Shown in pieces: positions 13,901-26,781 of a DNA stretch of 64,000 nt. The first letter of the stretch is position 1. Each line of letters opens with the position of its first letter. This DNA comes from Ciona intestinalis (Eukaryota > Chordata > Ascidiacea > Phlebobranchia > Cionidae): assembly GCF_000224145.3 (NCBI RefSeq), contig NC_020176.2:2726348-2790347 (forward strand), given 5' to 3'. The position numbers and the translations under genes are program-made. The notes under the pieces were generated by a model, which saw only the letters and a list, made by a program, of their open reading frames with translations, searched no databases and was not told where the DNA came from.

Positions 13901-16900
13901 TAGGCCCTCAACCAAGTAGAATTAAACGGCACATGTGGGGCCAGTGTGGGTACACCTCAATAAAAGATTCTTCTAGAAGAACACATTTTTTCGCTTTACA
14001 ATTATTTTGAGATTGTTTAGTACTGGTGCACATGCAACATACAAGCAATGGTGTGGAATCATGGGTCAAGTTTTACCTGCAATATGCCTTTGGATGTTCT
14101 AATATCAGGTGATAATATCTCCTGCCTGTTTGCGAGAACTTCCCCATGTTGTTTTACCAGGGTAACCTGCGACAACAAAAATAAATATGTTGCTTTCAAA
14201 ATTTAGAAAAAGAATAAAATACACTAAACATGCTTGCTTTTAACTGCATTTATACTTAAAAGACTTTACCATGCACGCTGCTTTAGTTAGCTTATCCAGT
14301 TACACAAACCATGAAAAAGTGTTTGGTCAAATTTCTTACCTGATATCCACTTCCAGCCAAAGTGGTTAGGTGTTGACCACTGATCACTTCATGTGTTCGG
14401 ACCATTTTACCCAACACAACATGGTAACGTAATGTCACGTTTTTCATATTGTCAGGAATGAGGGAAGGGCTAGGGAAGGGATTTTATTTAGTGAAATATG
14501 TTTATGTCTATACTGTCTTAGTTTGGGAGGCTTTATGTACACCACACACTTATGGTTCAGCCATTAGCATATGTCTACTGTTAAGGTAAAACATGGCAAA
14601 TATTAAAACGCAAAGGTAAATAAGTTACATTTCTACAAAGTGTAAAAAAGGCCCATTTAAAAACTAAGTATGGGTAAATAATTTACATTCATTTGTTCAT
14701 GGCTAGCCTTTATTATATTCTAAGTTATACTTGTGCCCTGGTTTTAGTTCTTTTTGTACACCTGACACTCATATTATACTACATGCCTAATGTTATGTTA
14801 TAACTTAAGTTGTAACTGATGGAATATCTTACCAGCAGCCACCATAGTAAAACTTCAAAATGGCTACTTTTTATAAACATAGGTCAAACTATTTGTGCCA
14901 TAAAAGATAACACAACATTTACCAATGCCAAAATATAAATTCACCTATAAGTGTGAATGTTTGAAATGTGAAACAGATAGAAATGAACATGAAACTTACT
15001 CGAATATATCGTTAGACACAGCAAATATTGTGTAGAGTTGCCCAGATGAAACGATGTCCGAAATAACTCCAACACTTTGTAGCATTGATAGAAATAAACT
15101 GTAAGGCGCAAGTGGTGTACCAGTGGAATTCTGTAAGAATGGAATATTTTAAAGTGTAAATTTAAAAATTAATCACCTACAAAATTACACACATGATAAC
15201 TTATAAGCAGGCGCGAGTTGTATAAAACAGGACTCTCATAATAAACAGCTGTTGTTACACCGGCACAAGGATAAATGAGTTACATTCATTTATTCCTTTG
15301 TTTACAGACTACAGATTTTATCATTTCAGTTGTAAAGCGTAAAATCTACTACTTAAATAAATAAAAAACAGGTTTAAATGGTAATTACTTGTGTGATATC
15401 CTGTATCAGTGGATAGTCCATGACTACGTCCCTTGGTGGCAGTAGAGCTGCATCAATAATATGAAGTAATCCATTGAATGTTTTTAAATCAGCGGTCACA
15501 ATTTTCGCTGCATTTCTTCCAAGAGCTGGTATTCGCTCTATGTAAGTTTGATTTGTCCCTTGGTTCTGTTAAAAACATGTGTTTTATACCTTTTTACTAA
15601 CTGTCTAGTATATAACTACAGGCAGAAGTTTTTTTTTTAAATCATAAAGACATATCAATTTTTAAAAATCCTAAACTTGAAAAAAACTTCAAAAATTGCA
15701 CACATTTTAATAAATTTGGTTCAAATACCAGAGTCAAAAAACCCAAGAGTGTAACTGCGCTAAACAATTTGAGAATCTAGGGTTAAAAACTATATGACTC
15801 TTGGTATAACATAGGCCATACTCTCAGGATTAATTTAATGTAACTCATTATAAATGAATGAATAAAATTTATTTCGTCTCTTAGGTCACGATAACAAAGA
15901 ACGGGAGAGTTTACAAAAGAGAAAAGACTGGTAGTAACGGTAATACAACGTCTATTAAAACACGCTCATTGACAAAAAAGAAATAATGTTTTAGATAAAA
16001 GGTGACCGTTACACCCTACAGACAATAATTATCCTACCTTGATATTTCTTGTATAAGTTACATTAGTAACATAGATAGAAGAAGTTGGTAAGAATGTTTT
16101 AAGGCTTGTTTCTGTTCGTAAATCATGAGTTGTGACTGTGCCTGGAACAAAATTACAAGTTAAACAAAAAACTACATATAGTAAAATTATTTAAAGTTAA
16201 GTTAAAATAAATTGCATTTTTAAGATTTTAAGAATTCATTGTTATTAAAAATATATTTTTTTTTATAAAGTAATATTAAAAAAATTGAAATACGTAAAAA
16301 ACAAAATTATTGGACAAAACTTTTTTGCAAATTGATGTTTTTTGTAAAAGACACTTTTTATCGATGTTTTACTTCAGTAAAGTAACATCTATTTGTTTAT
16401 GTTACCTTTAACAAGGTGATGTTGCAACAAATAAAGCAAGTGACTTGGTTGGTTCCAATATCTAAAATCCTCTAATGACAATTCTGTCCATACATCGTCT
16501 CGTGGTAGAAATGCTGTGATGGTGTTATACCGGATCTAGGTGGATTAAACTGGTTAGCTTGTTTTAGGGTTAAAAAGCTACATTGTATTTTAAGACTCGT
16601 AAATGTATGGTTATTTTAAATGCCGGAAAACAACAGTCGTTATGACACAGGTGTTCATACACCTTAGGCCTTACGAGTTACCATGTATGTTACTTTGTGG
16701 GTAAATATTTTTTGGGAGACTTTTTATGTATCACTTATAATTTAAACAAGACCACTGGGTGAAAGTAATTTTAAATAACAAATAAAGCAAAATAACATTG
16801 CAATACCAAAATTTAGGGCATATATGTACATGATACATGTCTTGTCGTCTAGAACAGCTTTTTTTGGATTATTTTTAGAAGTCACAGGCCATTTGGAAAT

Positions 16901-19900
16901 TGAATATTGTTTCAAAAGTTTTTGCTAGTTTTCTAAAGTTCTTGGCCCACTCTTCACAAAGTTTTCCTTTCATTATTCATTAAACAAACACACAATGTAT
17001 AACTTTCCTTACCGAATTAAAAAAATCGCGCACAGCTTTGTTATTTCGAGTCCAGATAGAGATCACATTTAACTCTGGGTGTTGGGAAATTTCGAAAAGT
17101 AATGAACCAACACATTGGTAACCATTACCAGAATATCCATTATTGCAAGCACAGTCATTTGTACCAGGACCAGTGGATGTACAACTGTAAAAATAGATTT
17201 GTAAGAAAAAGTTAATTACCCATTTGATAAAAGACCTGTATTTATGGTTGTATAATACCAGCTAAATGTAGCTTTTGTCTTAAAACTTTTATAACCAAAG
17301 AGATATATATTTTTGGCAGCTCATCTGGGATTAAAAACTAGTTTATATACAATGTAAAAAATAGTGTATTCACAATGTTTTTCATCAGTGTATTAACAAT
17401 GGTTTTCATCTGGTATTGTTTCAGAGTCAGATTTTTAGAGGTTAACAATGCTGTGCATGCTTTTAAAACACATTTCAACAGATAAATCTAAATTTAACTA
17501 AAAAACAACTTACGTGGCTTGTGCATGGCAACCACCATTATTTTCAATGCAGTTGTTGATCTCTTGACACAATAAACCGTTGCCACGGTAACCAGCATTG
17601 CACTGACAGTCACTGGTGCCTGGTCCAGTGAAGATACAGACTGCGTGCACACTGCAGCCAGCGGTGCCATCGGTGCACAAGTTGACCGCATGGCATGTTC
17701 TACCATTTCCTGTCGTACCAAAAAAAATTGAGAGTTTCAGTTTATATTTAAAAAAAAAATTGATTGTGTTTCAGTTTAAATTTATGTAGCAAAAAGTTAT
17801 TTGTAATTTCCTGAAATAAATACTAAGCACTATTTCAATCATAAACTAGGAGTTAAAAATGGTGGTAAGGCATATTGTTTGATTTCAAAAAATATTATAT
17901 TTTATGAAAAGATTTTTATAAAAAAGACAGTGCTAAAGTATGTAGGTTTGATTTCATACAACATATAGATTTTGATCTGTAAATCTGTATATTTAATTAC
18001 CAAGTACCTACAAGCCAAACATACATTCCATACAATACTTTAGTGCTGCATTTAGCCTAGTCTAGTGAAATTATGTATTCATGTGCATTTCGCAGCTTTA
18101 TTCTTGTGTGATCACGAGTAAGTACATTTGTAACTTTGTAAATAATTTGTGCTTGTTATGGCTATAATTTGGAGTTTAGACAACCCATTAGTGACCGCTG
18201 AGTGGGAGAAAATGTTTGTGCAATTTTCTTACCTCTATAGAATGGCTTGCATTGGCATGAAGTATTTCCTCGGCCAAGATATAAACAATCTGCATTAATA
18301 TCGCATCCACCACCATCATAGGTATCGGTACAGGGGTTGAATTCAACACAGTCCCTTCCATCCCCAGTATACCCGGGATCACATGCACAACTGTAGATAA
18401 TATAGGCTTTGGTGAAAATGGTATAAAAAGTTGGTGCTGTAATTTTTTTAAACCAATTATGCTGATAAAATTACATAACATAACGAAAATAAAATTGTTG
18501 ATATCGGGTCATTTTGTGTTAAATTTGATTCACTGCTCTACCACCAAAGGTAACAAAATAGTTTAAAATTCTAAGGAAACCTATCAAAACACATAAAAAA
18601 GTTGTTCCCTGGTGTTTTAACTTCAAAAAATTTAATCTTTTACAAGATTCTTATCATAATACAGCACAATAAAATATTGTTTTCAAAACACTTGAATAAA
18701 TGATTGCAACCTTTACAAAATGCAAAATTTATGTTTTTAGATTTTTTTGTTATACAGTAGGGTGGGGAAGATGGGACACCTTTAGCACATAATATCCAAA
18801 TATCCGGATCGTGTTTTAAACAATTAACAAGGGTCTATGGAAGTCGTGAGGATACGTTTTATAAAACTTTAATTTTTCTTTGTTAACTACCAAATGGGAC
18901 GACAAAAAGTAGAGTTAAAGGTGTCCCATCTTCCCCATTCTACTCTATTATCATAACACTTGGACCTACACAACTTATACATCCTTGTGTGGTATGACAA
19001 CTCACCTTTCCACCCCAGAAATCTCCACACACTTAGCATGCTGATGACAGACAAAGTTTTGGTCTCTACATTGTGAGATCGGCTGGTCACAATTTTCGCC
19101 AGCCCAGTTATCATGGCACGAACCATGCACACATATGCCTCTGCTGTCAACCCTGTTGTTGCATGTTCCATACAAACAAGTGCAATCTATAGGAATAAAG
19201 ATATGTTTCAAATAACAGCAAGAAATGAATGCAATATTCAGAATATTACTTTTAACGCACACTTTTGTTTCCATTAGTAGTTTAACTTAAAAATAATTAA
19301 ACATAAATGGCTCGTTATTTGTCTGCTAGGTGTTGCGAAGACAATTTAATTCCAAACATATCTAAAAATGTTTTTAACGGTACGGGTGTTCTAAAAACTG
19401 TTATTTTATTGCTATATCCTGGCTTTTCGTTTTTTAATATTCGTTACCGTAATCAAAGAGACAAAAAATAAAATTATTAAAGTTAACTAGCTTATTATAG
19501 CAGCTTAATTATTCAATACAAAGATTTAAAGCTACTTTTCTTAAGAAAAATTGTATTTGATATATACTCCATTATAACTTAATACAAAATAAGTCAACTT
19601 AGTTTCTATTCTGTTTTTTAGAGTCAAGTTATATCATGTTTATATTTTTTCACAAATACTGTCATAATTAAAAACTCAAAATCAATTTTTGTCAAAAATA
19701 TACCACAAACAAGCACTGAATATTATGAACTCACTTAAATAGCAATCAGGTCCATAATTATAAGAGTTTGAACAGGTGGAGCAGTCCGTTCCTGTGTGAC
19801 CTCTGTTACAAATACATTGACCGGTTCCACTCATTCCCTCCTCACAAATACCTTTGTTATTACATGGATTGTTGTGGGGGCCTGGACAACTGTGAAGAAT

Positions 19901-22900
19901 GTATTTATGGTAGGATAACGGAAGATGTGACACTTTTAGAAAATTTTGGGTTGTTTATTTATAATCACGAAATTCAGGCCTGCGTACTACTTTCACTTTC
20001 CAAAAAATGTTTACTTATCTTATGTACAACCACCAAAGAGATTATAATACGTGAAAATAAACTGGTGACACGGAAAGCCAATTCAGGCTTTTTAGCGGAA
20101 TCATTGATTTCAGCGGAGTCATTTTTTAACTTAAAAAAACAGTATATGCTTGCCTGTTACAAGTTGGTCCATAGAAACCATCACAGCATACACTTGTGGT
20201 CCGGTTAGTTCTGCACTGTGGTACACATCCCAATCTTTGGCCAACTGAACCAGCCTCGTTAATTGCGTTGTACATACACCGTTGCTGGTAACAAGAAAAA
20301 AATATTTTTTTTATCAACTGAAATGCAGGTATCAAACTATCTTATCTTTTATATAGTAATTTCAAAAAAGTGCCAGCAGCTTTAAAAAATTTGCTTAAAA
20401 TTAGTTCTAAATTTTTTCAGACAAGCATTTTTCTATGTTATTTAACTTAAAACAGTAATAAACTTTAACAGTTTTGCCTAACAACTCTTCAGCAATGTTG
20501 TCTATTAAAAAACAACTTTATTGGATGAACATAACTCTATAGTTGACCCCATGTAAAGACCTATTAATATAAATCAACCGCCTGAAATTAATCCAAATAC
20601 CTTAGCATTGTTGCTCCGAACTAGTATAGAATCTGGCGGGCACAACGTGTTCATATTATCACAATCCCCACAAATCCCTTTTACTTCCACTTCATCAACT
20701 CTTGTGCATAGATTTCCCACCAATGGTTGGACATCAGAAGGTATCAACACTTTATCAATGAGGTAAATATTACTTCCGCCATTGATTGGAATGCCCGAGA
20801 GAACAACCTAAATTGGAATGTGTATTTTTAGTAAAATTTTGATGGCAATTTTAGGGTTTAGTATTGTTGTAGTGGTGTATGAATACTATATGAGTTGTAC
20901 AAATTGTCAGCCATAAATAAGATACAAACAAGCCAAAAATTTCAAGAAATAATTTTCCACAAAGTTACAAATGTGGTTAATGACACTCTTTTCCACACTC
21001 TTTATTCATAGCCTATTTTAACAACTGTTGTTTTGCTGTTGATTCCCTTCTCTTTTTTCTTTAAAAAAATGACATTTGCTACTCTTTTCGAATGGATAAA
21101 TAAAAAAGGCTATACAAAAAATTATGTTACAACTAACCTTTGCTTTTTGTAACCCAATATACACAATGCCATTTGATTGAGAAACATTGACGGCCAGATT
21201 TCCAGATGGTGTGTGCAGTAGCTCAGTGGCTACAAGAGATATTGGTTTAATCACTGGGTCCACACAATGGTAAAGAAGAATCAAGTCCAATTTGCTGGAA
21301 CCCTGTGTTAAAAGTTGAGTATTATGTGTGTGTAACTTGCTTTATTCTAGCCCACAATGACAGTGGTTATAACACTGATGTTCTGTGTAATACACCTTAT
21401 GCCTACAAGTGCATGTAATTCTGTTGGTAATTGTCTGTATGGTTGACAATTTTTAGATTTTGACAACCTATTTGTGACCACTAAGTTAGAGCAATTCCCG
21501 TTGTGTGTCTTACTCAAGGTCACAAATGCCCACAGCGGTAGAAACAATGAGTCTTGAACCCAGTTTTATTTGGGTTTTAGTTTGGTAACTTGTCTGTGAA
21601 ATTAGATAAACAAGCAGAAAATCCATGTTTTGCCCTAATTACTATGCATTTTACTTCTTACAATTAAAAAATGATTTGCACAAATACGAATGAAATGAAT
21701 TGAAACTCACAGCTGGACTGTTCAGCAGCTTCAACGCATCAGGTTGCATTGAATCAAAAGCTTCATCAGTAGGAACAAACACTGTAGCTTGATCTCCTGT
21801 CCTTAAGAATTCTTTTGTTGCCCGACTTTTCTTGAGCAGTGAATAGAACGTTGAGGTAACTGGATTGGATGAAACTGCATCCCACACTGAAGCAGGCGGG
21901 TTGTCAAAGTTCTGGAAAGGAAACTTGAATTAACCTCTTCCGACAAGATTTTTGATTAGTACATAAAAACGATATTTTGTTACTTCTGCTGCCAGCCATA
22001 ATGTTAATAAACTTTTAGCAGTTTATCTGATATAATAAACGGTAATGAATGCGTTTATTAAGTTGAGATAAAACTTTACTTTACTAAGTTTTATCCTCAC
22101 ATGGCCGAAAAGCGACAGCTGTAATAACACAAATGTTATGTTTCATACACCTCAGGCCCGCCTACGAGTTACTTCACGAATGTAACTTTGTGGAGAGGAG
22201 TTTTATTGTTGTTTTTTCTTGTTTAAATTTTTACTTAGTTTTATCTCACTGTGCTAAAGTTATAAAACAAACTTACCATTGGGAATGAAACAGCATCTTC
22301 TAAGCTGAAATATGTATCAGTGATGTAGAAGACTCCATTGGAGGCCCAACGAGGAGACACTAGTATGTTTCCATTGGTTAGCATGTTCGCAAAGCTGAGA
22401 ATTGCGTAATTTCCAGCATCATCATCATCTGCCGATGGGTCAACCCCTGTTGGTCTAAGTGCCCTGATTGATGCATTATAACCAAGCACAGGGTACATGG
22501 TGTTGGCACTTTGCAATGTAAAGTCAACCACAACAGTTCCAGGCACGATGTGAGTTCTGAAACATTACAAAAAATCAATTTGTAAAGCGCATAAAAAAAT
22601 GACTTTTATCTACAATATAACACAAGTTATATTTATTTTGTGAAATACAGTATTGAAGTTAAGTTTAAAATCAAGGAAAAGAAAATTAGTAACAAATCAA
22701 CACTCTTTAAAACACACTATAGGTAAAAGCTACTAAAAGTGTCAGATAAAAATGTGGCTGCTAAATCCAGGATACCATAAAAATTAACCATATTTGGTTG
22801 AATTTTATTAAAAAAAATAGTATGCAAGCAATAGTAAATACTTGGAACAACGTTTTATACAACTATCAAATTTAACAATACCTTGCCCCTGCTTTCCATA

Positions 22901-25900
22901 TAAGTGAAGAATTCGGAACACCCATGCCTGAGCCAAATGCCGCATCAGTTGGGGCAAAAACTGTGACTGGCATCTCCCCAACAGATATTTCACGATTGTA
23001 CGTTGCAGTGAACATGTTTATAGCAAAGTTGAGTTGGTTTTTAAAGGGTCCAGTTTCATTTGCGTTCAGCATCTCAGACATAACGTCAGTGTAACACATT
23101 TTGTCTCGGCCATACATTTGGATTGGGCACTGTAGGATAAAAAGGTGTGTGTTGTTGTTTTTTTTATAGAAATTAAAAAGAAAAGTTCCGCATTTGTAAT
23201 GTGTAAGTTGTATGTGTTAATGCGCCACAATGCATTGGTTCCATACAATTAATGGTATACGGCAATGGTAATGACAAAAAAGTAATATCAGCCTCAGTTT
23301 GCACTTTAAAAAAAACAGTTAAAAGACACTCAATCAAAGTCACTGAAAAATTAAATTTTTACCCTGATCTGGTGCTTTTAAACAAAAATGCCTAAATGGC
23401 ATCGATAGTCTCTCCATTATAACTGATTTAAGTTTTTTTAAGCCATTATAACTGATTTAAGTTTTACCTTGCATCTTATATCTATGACACCATCCTCATC
23501 CACAGTTGTGCAGTTGGCACGAGGGTCGCAGGTCGTAGTGGAATTTTGACCACAGATGTTCATCAGTGAACATCCACTCTCTGTTTTGTTTACATACCCA
23601 TCTTTACAGTTGCATGTTGACTGTGAGAAATAAAGAAGATCAGAATTACTTGAATGGGAATGAATGAATGAATGTAACTTGCTTTATTCTTGCATTGCCA
23701 GGAAACGACAGTCATTATAACACTAGTGTATTGTTTTATTCACCTTGTGTTAACTTACAAGTTACCAACAACGACACCCCCAATTGTGTTGTTTAAAAGT
23801 TTGTACCAAACTTTTGACCTCTTAATGTATGGAAAGTACCTTGAAATAATGTTTACCTGACCAGGACCTGTATAAACACAGACTGTTGATTTAATCGGAC
23901 AGTTTCCTGCATTGGTTTGACATGGGTCAATTGCTCCACAAACCTGACCATCACCAGTGAAGCCGGTCTTGCATTGACAAGTATATGAGGCTGGTGTTAA
24001 ACAAATAAAATATTAGCTTTGGACCAAATTAATAAAGCATCTAAAATTTAACAGACAGGACACAATAAAGTGCACAATTGCATTTAAATTTAAAACTCAA
24101 AACAAATACACCTGGGATGTATGCAACTTACAAAGAGACCTCCAGGTTCGGATGAACTCAATATAATATAGAGTCTATGTTATATGGTTAAACCCTACTG
24201 TATGATATGCCTGGACACCTGGGATGTAAGCCCATTACACCAGCTAACATAGAAAAGTTTTAAAAAATGTAAAGTACAGTAAAACCATTGATACATGCAG
24301 CTCACCTGGTCCACTATGAATACATGAAGCATTGGCATGACACAAGTTAGAGCCAGTATCTTGACATGGATTAATTTCCTCACACACAGTTCCATTGCCT
24401 TGATATCCAGAGTTACAGTAGCAAGCCAAACTACCAGTTGAGTTTAAACATCTTGAGTTGACATGGCAATTTAAACTTGCACATTCTGCCAGAACTGAAA
24501 TCGAGAGAAACAATAGTTGTATTTCACAAGGGCAAAGTATAAAATTGAGTTTTGCTATCTAAAACCAAGATGAAAGTCTAAAGGTAAAGAATTTAAGAAC
24601 ATACTCACCAATGCTACACCTTGCTCCACCAAATCCACTTTCACAAGAGCAGATTCCTGACCTGTCAACCCCACTGTCACATTTTCCGTGCACACATGCA
24701 CATTCTGTGAGCAGCATGTGTTAAACTATGCAAAATCACAAAGTGGTAAATTTCTAACAGAAAACACAAAAATCTATGTGCAAGTGATGATATTTCTATA
24801 TTGAACAGATTTTTTACCAGCATAAAACTATAGCTAACTTACATATTTTGGTTGTTTTTTATGTGAGTCTAAACAGTTTTCCCTTTTATCTTTACCTAGG
24901 TTTACCACTACTAATAAACAGTTAAAACTAAACATATTTTCACCATGTTCACAACTGGCTCCATATTGGTTAGGTGCATTACACAGTTCACAAGCAGAGC
25001 CTCCAACTTGTCCTCTGCAACTGCATGTTCCATTGCCATTAATTCCCTCAGAACAAGTTCCTCTATTTCCACAAACGTGGTTGACTCGGTCCACAGGGCA
25101 TTCTGGTGGTATGTTTGTTTAATTTTATAGTAAAAATATGTATATATATATTCATTATAATCCATATTATACAAATAACAAAAAACGGCACTAATGTAAA
25201 TATGCTTATCATAGCAAAACCTATTAAAGTCTATACTTCTTTAACCTATGAATATGATCAAACAAAAACAATTAAATCTACATATAAATGTGAAGAAAAA
25301 AATGGCAGTCTCAGAACAAGTAGTACTCCTATTCTTAGTTCCTACCAGTTAGTGGTATTGCTACTTGGCTGTATTAGACCTATCCAACACTTGCAACATT
25401 TAACTAAGTTAAAGCAGTTTAGCAATAGTATACTAACTTTCACAATCGGGGCCCCAGTAGTTTGTACAGCATTCTCGTATGGTCGTTGTTTTCATGCACT
25501 GATGGTAGCAACCTTTAACTGGCCTGCCGCGGCGTCTTCCTTTTAAACGATACCTACAGCGTCTTATGCCTTGTCCTCTCGTGCGTTTGGTAAAGCCGGT
25601 GGGACATTTTTGCTGAAAATTATGCAGAAACAAGCATTAAAATATGTCTCTAACGCCAAGAAGAACAGTCGCTTGTTTTGCATACAATGTAGAGAACGTT
25701 ACACATCCTAAATGATTAGTTATTTTATTTTGTATATTTCTCTTGACTGTGTAGCGTGTGTTGTCTCATTCGAATGTATTAAATGTACCGACGTTGAAAT
25801 GGACAACATTTTAAAACTAAATACCATTTTTAAAAATTGCGCCAAAATATATTCATAGAAATATATGATTAACGAAAATTTTATCGTTAGTAAACGAGGA

Positions 25901-26483
25901 ACAAAAACTAGAACTGCAAACAAGAACCCTTAAAACCAATTGATCTCACACTAAAATAATATCCGATTGCTTCGTATAGTATAATACGTGCGCTAACAAA
26001 ATACTAATATTTTTTTATATAATTTTTACAGAACAAGTTAATTAAGCATACCCGCCTGTTGCGACGGCAGCTTTGGCATTCTGTTTTGATTGATTCGACT
26101 GCACGATGGTCGCATCGCCCAGCGTTACTGCTTTGCTGCGCTGATATTTCTAATGCTGCAAATACAATATACGTGAAATGGAAATAGCGGTGTACCTTTC
26201 CAGGGAACAGAAAGAAAATAGCATTTACATTATGCAATATTAATCTTGGCGATACCTCAAGATGAAATGTACGAAGTAGCTTTAATATTTACCGCAGCCA
26301 ATTTTAGACGAGGTTTATAAACATGTAAACACTTTTTATATTAAGCTTTGTTATTTAAATGGATAAGATTAAAATAAATATAAAACATAGTTACGTACCT
26401 GTAAAGAAAATAAATAAAACAACTAAAATCAAGGTGCAATAAAACGCATGAGTGTTAAGAAAACTTTGCGATTTTCGATTCAT
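1165..26483 (-). CDS. STAB: Stabilin-like multi-FAS1/EGF scavenger receptor (whole gene)
   Basis: Large type I membrane protein read from about 48 short exons on the minus strand, each with GT-AG boundaries and mostly phase-1 junctions. I estimate 2,500-2,700 residues, close to the ~2,550 of vertebrate stabilins. The order is signal peptide, Cys-rich stabilin N-terminus, EGF block, FAS1 1-2, EGF block, FAS1 3-4, EGF block, FAS1 5-6, EGF block, FAS1 7, Thr-rich stalk, one membrane helix and a tail with NPAY. Vertebrate stabilins are endocytic receptors for modified LDL, phosphatidylserine and hyaluronan; that role here is inferred. The start is the ATG at 26483, which opens a signal peptide; an acceptor-like AG lies about 38 bases upstream. 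The stop is at 1165-1167. No Link module was found. One EGF exon runs into the gap at 12194-12291. Many introns carry SINE or MITE pieces. Confidence 0.93.
1947..2062. mobile_element. Truncated MITE copy touching a stabilin exon
   Basis: Left end GTAGGGTGGGGAATATGGGA, ends after CCGTTGTTAATTG. It begins ~30 bases before the acceptor of the stalk/membrane exon, so it may hold branch-point sequence for that exon. Confidence 0.62.
2340..3470 (-). other. STAB: Stabilin FAS1 domain 7
   Basis: Three exons: a short one at about 3468-3395 ([16 protein letters not shown], acceptor CACACAG, donor GTAAGT), one at about 3066-2935 ([19 protein letters not shown]) and one at about 2563-2345 (starting [12 protein letters not shown]). 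All joins keep phase. The first exon supplies the missing end of the last EGF and helix 1 of the FAS1 fold, which shows there is no room for a Link module between them. Confidence 0.83.
2576..2815 (-). mobile_element. SINE copy beside a stabilin exon
   Basis: Tail AATGAATGAATG directly upstream of the FAS1-7 exon acceptor at 2563, body GTGACCACTGGGTTGGAGCA. It is eroded toward the head. Confidence 0.62.
3770..6765 (-). other. STAB: Stabilin EGF block 4
   Basis: The Cys module at about 6760-6605 and 6160-6020 ([18 protein letters not shown]) is followed by EGF exons near 5838-5715, 5282-5155, 4710-4487 and 4048-3775. In vertebrate stabilins a Link module follows the equivalent EGF block. Here the last EGF (CSCQDEFVG) is followed by a short exon that already belongs to FAS1 domain 7. 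Confidence 0.85.
6296..6590. repeat. Minisatellite, ~34-bp unit, in stabilin intron
   Basis: About nine units of the type AACTAAAAAAATAATTTATG plus TATATAATTTC. Central units are almost identical, outer ones diverged, as expected from slippage or unequal exchange. Confidence 0.85.
7205..10120 (-). other. STAB: Stabilin FAS1 domains 5 and 6
   Basis: Domain 5 uses exons near 10115-9960, 9360-9225 and 8512-8340; its first signature is [11 protein letters not shown] and it ends with GFLFPNN. Domain 6 uses exons near 8110-7950, 7603-7516 and 7335-7210; it has [14 protein letters not shown], and the H-box YHMVRKSL is read across the junction at 7603. The 7603-7516 exon is only ~88 bases and would be missed by a length-based ORF search; phase agreement with both neighbours supports it. 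Confidence 0.82.
9790..9960 (-). mobile_element. SINE fragment abutting a stabilin exon
   Basis: Body pieces TTCTGTTTCATACACCTCGT and GTGACCACTGGGTTGGAGCA; ends right at the donor side of the FAS1-5 exon. Confidence 0.62.
10126..10450 (-). mobile_element. tRNA-headed SINE, near full length
   Basis: Minus-oriented: tRNA-like head at the right (GCACCGTGGCAAAGTGGTTA, then GGTTCAAGGCTGG), conserved body (GGGCAAGACACTTAAGGAC, CCAACCCAGTGGTGACTAAT), tail at the left. The head carries A-box-like and B-box-like Pol III signals. Probably the composite SINE known from Ciona (Cics-1); naming from memory. Confidence 0.7.
11807..11990 (+). mobile_element. SINE fragment in stabilin intron
   Basis: Plus-oriented body CCTTGGGCAAGACACTTAG to tail TTACATTCATTCATGC; the tRNA-like head is mostly lost. 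Confidence 0.62.
12194..12291. other. Assembly gap
   Basis: 98 N within the stabilin gene; it cuts an EGF exon. Confidence 1.
12382..12513. mobile_element. hAT-type MITE in a stabilin intron
   Basis: 132 bp with inverted ends CAGTGGCACAGCCA / TGGCTGTGCCACTG, typical of hAT miniature elements. Flanks GTAAAGCT and ATAAAGCT match at 7 of 8 positions. A related decayed end lies near 61327-61400 (GCAGCCAAGGGGG, GCGACCCCC). Confidence 0.75.
14080..17100 (-). other. STAB: Stabilin FAS1 domains 3 and 4
   Basis: Domain 3 uses exons near 17100-17010, 16540-16410, 16145-16040 and 15567-15390, with the signature [11 protein letters not shown] and the closing segment [12 protein letters not shown]. Domain 4 uses exons near 15130-15000, 14475-14340 and 14170-14080, with [12 protein letters not shown] in place of the usual T-F-F-A-P-T-D and the H-box-like [10 protein letters not shown]. 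The motif of domain 4 is degenerate but its position and length are right. Confidence 0.83.
17100..20290 (-). other. STAB: Stabilin EGF block 2
   Basis: Opens with the stabilin Cys module ending [11 protein letters not shown] (exon about 20285-20150), followed by EGF exons near 19882-19740, 19190-19010, 18390-18230, 17712-17513 and 17187-17100. Repeated motifs are [12 protein letters not shown] and [14 protein letters not shown], which fit calcium-binding-like EGF spacing. The block leads directly into FAS1 domain 3. Confidence 0.86.
18756..18943. mobile_element. ~190-bp MITE, TA target (Cimi-1-like), in stabilin intron
   Basis: Inverted ends GTAGGGTGGGGAAGATGGGA / TCCCATCTTCCCCATTCTAC with TA flanks. 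Internal phrases are AGCACATAATATCC, TTTTAAACAATTAACAA and TCTTTGTTAACTACC. Cimi-1 is the miniature element described from Ciona; assignment is from memory. Confidence 0.75.
20600..23117 (-). other. STAB: Stabilin FAS1 domains 1 and 2
   Basis: Two fasciclin domains. Domain 1 uses exons near 23117-22880 and 22560-22275; it has the signature [16 protein letters not shown] and ends with a segment like that preceding the second FAS1 helix. Domain 2 uses exons near 21912-21710, 21300-21138 and 20810-20600, with the signature [14 protein letters not shown] and the late-strand segment [11 protein letters not shown] followed by a hydrophobic turn leading to VLIPSDV. FAS1 domains are adhesive folds that bind integrins or matrix. 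Confidence 0.88.
21340..21560 (-). mobile_element. SINE copy in stabilin intron
   Basis: Minus-oriented pieces: tail-side TTGCTTTATTCTAGCCCAC, GATGTTCTGTGTAATACACC and GTGACCACTAAGTTAGAGCA, with a partial head. Confidence 0.58.
23470..26483 (-). other. STAB: Stabilin N-terminal part: signal peptide, Cys-rich module, EGF block 1
   Basis: Exon 1 (26483-26399) encodes a hydrophobic signal peptide of about 28 residues and ends in phase 1. Exon 2 (about 26187-26050) continues in frame with [16 protein letters not shown], matching the start of vertebrate stabilins. Exon 3 (about 25615-25440) carries a basic segment ending [11 protein letters not shown], the CC-x-G-x-x-G-x-x-C module typical of the family. 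EGF-like exons follow near 25090-24945, 24712-24612, 24500-24305, 23990-23870 and 23620-23470. Several of these have CxCxxGYxGxG spacing. The next exon enters FAS1 domain 1. Confidence 0.88.
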
Positions 26484-26610
26484 AATCTAAATAAATGTAA
26501 AAACTTTGATTCTCTTTGCCTGTAATATAAAAATAAATTCAGTTAGCTCAATTTCCATATAAGTGAAACTGCACTAATAGAATCCTAAACCTTTTCTTTG
26601 CAGGTTATAT

Positions 26611-26781
26611 AGTAGGATAGGGTAAGATGGAATTTTTAAAGTTCCATTTTTGTCGTCTTAATCTGGTAGTAAACAAAGAACTTCTAAAGACCTTTATAAC
26701 CAATAAATATAAAACCTAACCACACGACTCCCATGCACTGTTGCTAATTTTTAAAGCACGATCAGAATATTTGAAAAATAT
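26611..26781. mobile_element. Decayed MITE copy, reverse orientation
   Basis: Left end GTAGGATAGGGTAAGATGG and middle AGTAAACAAAGAAC are recognisable. It abuts the next copy at its right end, which suggests the second inserted into the first. Confidence 0.6.
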